This document shows positions 6,440 through 8,500 of a DNA stretch of 8,500 nucleotides, in pieces; within the stretch, counting starts at the first letter, position 1; the number at the start of each line of letters is the position of its first letter. Made by a program: the position numbers and the translations under genes. This DNA is from Lysobacteraceae bacterium (GTDB lineage Bacteria; Pseudomonadota; Gammaproteobacteria; Xanthomonadales; Xanthomonadaceae), in the NCBI GenBank assembly GCA_028293685.1, contig JAQGOI010000352.1, positions 1 through 8,500 on the forward strand. Direction: 5' to 3'. A model generated the notes under the pieces. The model saw only the letters and a program-made list of their open reading frames with translations. It was not told the DNA's origin and did no database searches.

Positions 6440-6793
6440 TCAGCGGGATGTTCCGAACCGCCCCAGCGGCGCGCCTGCCAACAGATGCAGGTGCAACTGG
6501 AATACGGTTTGCCCACCCGCCTGGTTGCAGTTGATGACCACGCGGTAGCCGTCTTCGGCCAGCCCCTCGCGCCGGGCGTAGTGCGCCGCTGCAAGCACGA
6601 GTGTTCCAAGCACGTCGGACTGGTCCGGCGTCACATCGTTGAGCGTGGCGATCGTTGTCTTGGGAACGAACAGCACATGCACCGGCGCTTGCGGCGCGAT
6701 GTCGCGAAAGGCGATCACGTGTTCGTCTTCATGGACGATGTCCGCTGGAATCTCGCGACGGATGATCTTGCCGAAGATGGTCTCGTCCTGCAT
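6440..6793 (-). CDS. hinT: HinT-type histidine-triad (HIT) nucleotide hydrolase
   Basis: A 117-residue protein close in length and sequence to E. coli HinT (119 aa): ETIFGKIIRREIPADIV, FRDIAPQAPVH, NDVTPDQ and EDGYRVVIN. HinT enzymes hydrolyse purine nucleoside phosphoramidates and aminoacyl-adenylates in the cytoplasm. The usual HxHxH triad reads QTVFQLHLHLLAG: the catalytic central His101 and His103 are present, but the first His is Gln99. His39 (QAPVH) is also kept. The C-terminus GAPLGRFGTSR is short. A clear AGGAG lies 7 bases before the ATG. The recR stop lies 17 bases upstream, so this is probably the last gene of the dnaX-ybaB-recR operon. It ends 50 bases from the convergent slp. The family assignment is secure; the effect of the Gln is not known. 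Confidence 0.95.
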   Translation of the reverse strand: MQDETIFGKIIRREIPADIVHEDEHVIAFRDIAPQAPVHVLFVPKTTIATLNDVTPDQSDVLGTLVLAAAHYARREGLAEDGYRVVINCNQAGGQTVFQLHLHLLAGAPLGRFGTSR

Positions 6794-6800
6794 GGCAACG

Positions 6801-6805
6801 CTCCT
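6801..6805 (-). promoter_or_regulatory. Ribosome binding site of hinT
   Basis: On the minus strand this reads AGGAG, 7 bases before the hinT ATG, inside the 17-base recR-hinT gap. It is the strongest Shine-Dalgarno in the right-hand operon. Confidence 0.65.
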
Positions 6806-6810
6806 GGTGG

Positions 6811-7410
6811 TTACTGCGGCATCTCGCTCCGGCTGCCGAAGGCGTGCGACAGCGTGCCGCGATCGACGTATTCGAGTTCGCCACCCAGCGGCACCCCGTG
6901 CGTGAGTCGGCTGGGCTTGACGCCATGCTGGCGGGCCAGCTGTGCCAGGTAGTGCGCCGTCGCTTCGCCCTCGACCGTCGGGTTGGTCGCGATGATCAAC
7001 TCGTTCACTTCTCCTTCCGCCAGCCGCGCCGCCAGTTGGTCAAGTCCCAGTTCACGCGGCCCGATGCCGTCGAGCGGACTCAGTCGCCCTTGCAGCACGA
7101 AATACAGGCCGCGATAACCCGTCGCCTGCTCGATCGCCAGGCGATCGGCTGGTGACTCGACGGCACACAGCAGATGCGCGTCGCGGCTGCCGCTGGCACA
7201 GGTCGTGCAACGCGTGTTTTCGCTGAAATCACGACAGCGATCGCAGTGACCGATGCGCTCGACCGCTGCCTCCAGTGTCTGCGCCAACCGCTTACCGCCT
7301 TCGCGCTCGCGCTCGAGCACGTGGTACGCCATGCGCTGGGCGCTCTTGGGACCGACGCCAGGCAGCACCCGGAATGCTTCGATCAGTTGTTCAAGCAGGG
7401 ATGACGACAT
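6811..7410 (-). CDS. recR: Recombination mediator protein RecR
   Basis: A 199-residue protein of normal length with every RecR landmark. The helix-hairpin-helix [15 protein letters not shown] spans residues 16-30. The zinc finger is CDRC...CTTC (Cys56, 59, 68, 71). The Toprim domain, about 79-175, contains [11 protein letters not shown] and [10 protein letters not shown]. The conserved end is [15 protein letters not shown]. RecR works with RecF/RecO to load RecA on SSB-coated single-stranded DNA during gap repair. It forms a ring clamp; the helix-hairpin-helix and zinc finger bind DNA and support oligomerisation. The ATG lies 6 bases after the ybaB stop with no obvious Shine-Dalgarno, so translation is probably coupled to ybaB. 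No key residue is missing. Confidence 0.98.
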   Translation of the reverse strand: MSSSLLEQLIEAFRVLPGVGPKSAQRMAYHVLEREREGGKRLAQTLEAAVERIGHCDRCRDFSENTRCTTCASGSRDAHLLCAVESPADRLAIEQATGYRGLYFVLQGRLSPLDGIGPRELGLDQLAARLAEGEVNELIIATNPTVEGEATAHYLAQLARQHGVKPSRLTHGVPLGGELEYVDRGTLSHAFGSRSEMPQ

Positions 7411-7416
7411 CGACGG

Positions 7417-7737
7417 TCAGAACGGCAGTTGAAGGCCCGGCGGCATCGGCATGCCGGCGGTCGCGGCGCCCATTTTTTCCTGGGTGACTGCGTTGGCCCT
7501 GGCGACGGCATCGTTGAACGCCGCGGCAATGAGGTCTTCAGCCATCTCCGGATCAGCCAGCACCCCTGGATCCACACGGACCTTGCGGCACTCCATGCGA
7601 CCACTGAGGGTGATTGTCACCATGCCGCCACCGGCACTGCCGACCACCTCGACGGAGGCGAGCTCGGCCTGTGCCTTCTGCACGTTTTCCTGCATCTTCT
7701 GCGCTTGCTGCATGAGTTGGGCGATGTTGCCGCGCAT
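7417..7737 (-). CDS. ybaB: YbaB/EbfC nucleoid-associated protein
   Basis: A 106-residue DNA-binding protein, normal for the family (about 105-110). The N-terminus MRGNIAQLMQQAQKMQENVQ is the conserved amphipathic, Gln/Met-rich helix. The central GSAGGGMVTITLSGRMECRKV is the beta-sheet core, and PEMAEDLIAAAFNDAVARAN is the conserved helix. YbaB forms dimers that bind and compact DNA. The ATG at 7737 is chosen because AGAGGA lies 9 bases upstream and family members start with MRGN. In-frame ATGs at 7743 and 7788 fit worse: the first is too close to the ribosome site, and the second adds 17 residues foreign to the family. The gene lies between dnaX and recR, a very widely conserved order. Confidence 0.97.
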   Translation of the reverse strand: MRGNIAQLMQQAQKMQENVQKAQAELASVEVVGSAGGGMVTITLSGRMECRKVRVDPGVLADPEMAEDLIAAAFNDAVARANAVTQEKMGAATAGMPMPPGLQLPF

Positions 7738-7746
7738 GACCATCCG

Positions 7747-7752
7747 TCCTCT
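7747..7752 (-). promoter_or_regulatory. Ribosome binding site deciding the ybaB start
   Basis: On the minus strand this reads AGAGGA, 9 bases before the ATG at 7737 but only 3 before the in-frame ATG at 7743. It therefore selects the MRGN start. Confidence 0.65.
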
Positions 7753-7761
7753 AGGGGTGAG

Positions 7762-7780
7762 CTGCGCCGGTTGAGCGCAG
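7762..7780 (-). other. Small inverted repeat in the dnaX-ybaB gap
   Basis: CTGCGC (7762-7767) and GCGCAG (7775-7780) are perfect 6-base arms around a 7-base loop, within the 55-base space between the dnaX stop and the ybaB start. No T run follows on the minus strand, so it is unlikely to terminate. It could be a processing or stability structure, or chance. Confidence 0.3.
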
Positions 7781-7792
7781 GGCTGCAAAATT

Positions 7793-8500
7793 CTAGTCGT
7801 CCAGCGGCCGGATCGAATCCGGCACCAGCGCCGCGCCGTGCTGGTTGATCAGTTGCTGGATGCCGGCATCCGCCATGAAGCTCGATTCGGCAGCGATCTG
7901 CCGCTCATCGCGTTGTCGCGTGCTGCGCTGGTGCAGGGTCTCGACGCTGGGCGCCGATGTCTCGAAGCGGATCTGCGGCTGGCCGCCCAGATCCGACGCA
8001 ATCGATTCGGCAAGCAGCTTCACCAGATTCGGTGCCTTCAGGTGCTCATCCAGCGGCGACAGCGACAGGCGCAGGACGCCGGCGTCATAACCGACGAATC
8101 CAGCATGCGCAGCCAGTTCACGTGCCGGACCGCGCAGGGCACTGCTGGTGACCAGGGCGAGCCATCGTTCGGCGTCCATGACGATGTCGTTGCCAATGTT
8201 GCCAGCGGCGACAACTTCGGGTGTCGGAACCGACGAGGCGGCAGGTGCAGTACGTGCTTCGGATATCGTCCTGATGGAGGCCAAGGAGGCCGTTGGCACA
8301 TCGGCCAGTGCCGCCTTCGCGGCCGCAGCACCGGCGACGCGGGGCACACTGCCGGCTGCCGTTGCCGGTGTGGCATCCTGCGCCGGCCGAAACGCCAGCA
8401 TCCGCAGCATCGTCATCTCGAATCCAGCGCGTGCGCTTGGTGCCAGCGACAAATCACGTCGTGCGTTCAACGCCATCTGGTACCACAGCTGCACAAGCTC
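7793..8500 (-). CDS. dnaX: DNA polymerase III subunit tau (DnaX), C-terminal part only
   Basis: The frame is open from the right edge to a TAG at 7795-7793: 235 residues of the protein's C-terminal part. The first visible residues, ELVQLWYQMALNARRDL, then GFEMTMLRMLAF, are the end of domain III, which carries the clamp-loader collar. A linker of about 65 residues rich in Ala/Pro/Thr/Val follows (domain IV). The last part begins DAERWLALVTSSALRGPARE and includes ELAAHAGFVGYD and LRLSLSPLDEHLK. This is the tau-specific domain V, which binds the alpha polymerase subunit and couples the clamp loader to the replisome. Full-length tau is therefore encoded. The E. coli A-rich frameshift site that makes gamma is not seen in the linker. 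It is the most upstream gene visible in the minus-strand operon; its start and promoter lie outside the window. Confidence 0.95.
   Translation of the reverse strand, partial: ELVQLWYQMALNARRDLSLAPSARAGFEMTMLRMLAFRPAQDATPATAAGSVPRVAGAAAAKAALADVPTASLASIRTISEARTAPAASSVPTPEVVAAGNIGNDIVMDAERWLALVTSSALRGPARELAAHAGFVGYDAGVLRLSLSPLDEHLKAPNLVKLLAESIASDLGGQPQIRFETSAPSVETLHQRSTRQRDERQIAAESSFMADAGIQQLINQHGAALVPDSIRPLDD

Noticed and set aside
6391..6447. Inverted repeat CCCGCTG/CAGCGGG as a bidirectional terminator
   Set aside because: The loop is 43 bases, the stem only 7 pairs and no T run follows on either strand.
7738..7788. Longer YbaB starting at the ATG at 7788
   Set aside because: The extra 17 residues are not part of the family, and the AGAGGA ribosome site at 7747-7752 lies after that start.
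7429..7848. Plus-strand open frame opposite ybaB
   Set aside because: His/Arg/Leu-rich shadow with no motif; ybaB on the other strand is certain.

Overview
This GC-rich window (roughly two-thirds G+C by eye) carries ordinary bacterial chromosomal genes. The protein signatures and the dnaX-ybaB-recR block point to a gammaproteobacterium, most likely Xanthomonadaceae (Lysobacter/Luteimonas/Xanthomonas-like). That assignment is inference from remembered family members, not from a search. I see no tRNA, rRNA, insertion sequence, integrase, CRISPR array or phage gene.

Left (1-1822, minus strand): one uninterrupted, partial reading frame for a GT-C membrane glycosyltransferase of the PMT/ArnT type. 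It runs off the left edge and carries a large extracytoplasmic C-terminal extension that looks Ig-like at its end. A 132-bp divergent intergenic region (1823-1954) follows. It holds two strong inverted repeats and the ribosome binding sites of both flanking genes.

Centre (1955-6389, plus strand): a tight cassette of a MoxR-family AAA+ ATPase, a DUF58 membrane protein and a TgpA-type membrane transglutaminase-like enzyme, followed 37 bp later by an Slp-family outer-membrane lipoprotein. Gaps in the first three genes are 2 and 10 bp, so they are probably co-transcribed and translationally coupled. The transglutaminase-like gene appears to start at TTG. The same trio occurs in Pseudomonas aeruginosa around tgpA. 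The likely arrangement is a cytoplasmic MoxR chaperone acting on an inner-membrane DUF58/TgpA pair whose catalytic domain faces the periplasm.

Right (6440-8500, minus strand): dnaX (3' part), ybaB, recR and a HinT-type histidine-triad hydrolase form a replication/repair operon that converges on slp. dnaX keeps the tau-specific C-terminal domain. The HIT protein has Gln in place of the first His of its HxHxH motif.

Nothing here is convincingly a new system. The best leads are the structured divergent leader, the glycosyltransferase with its C-terminal extension, the altered HIT motif, the Trp-rich Slp tail and the poorly understood MoxR-DUF58-TgpA-Slp grouping.
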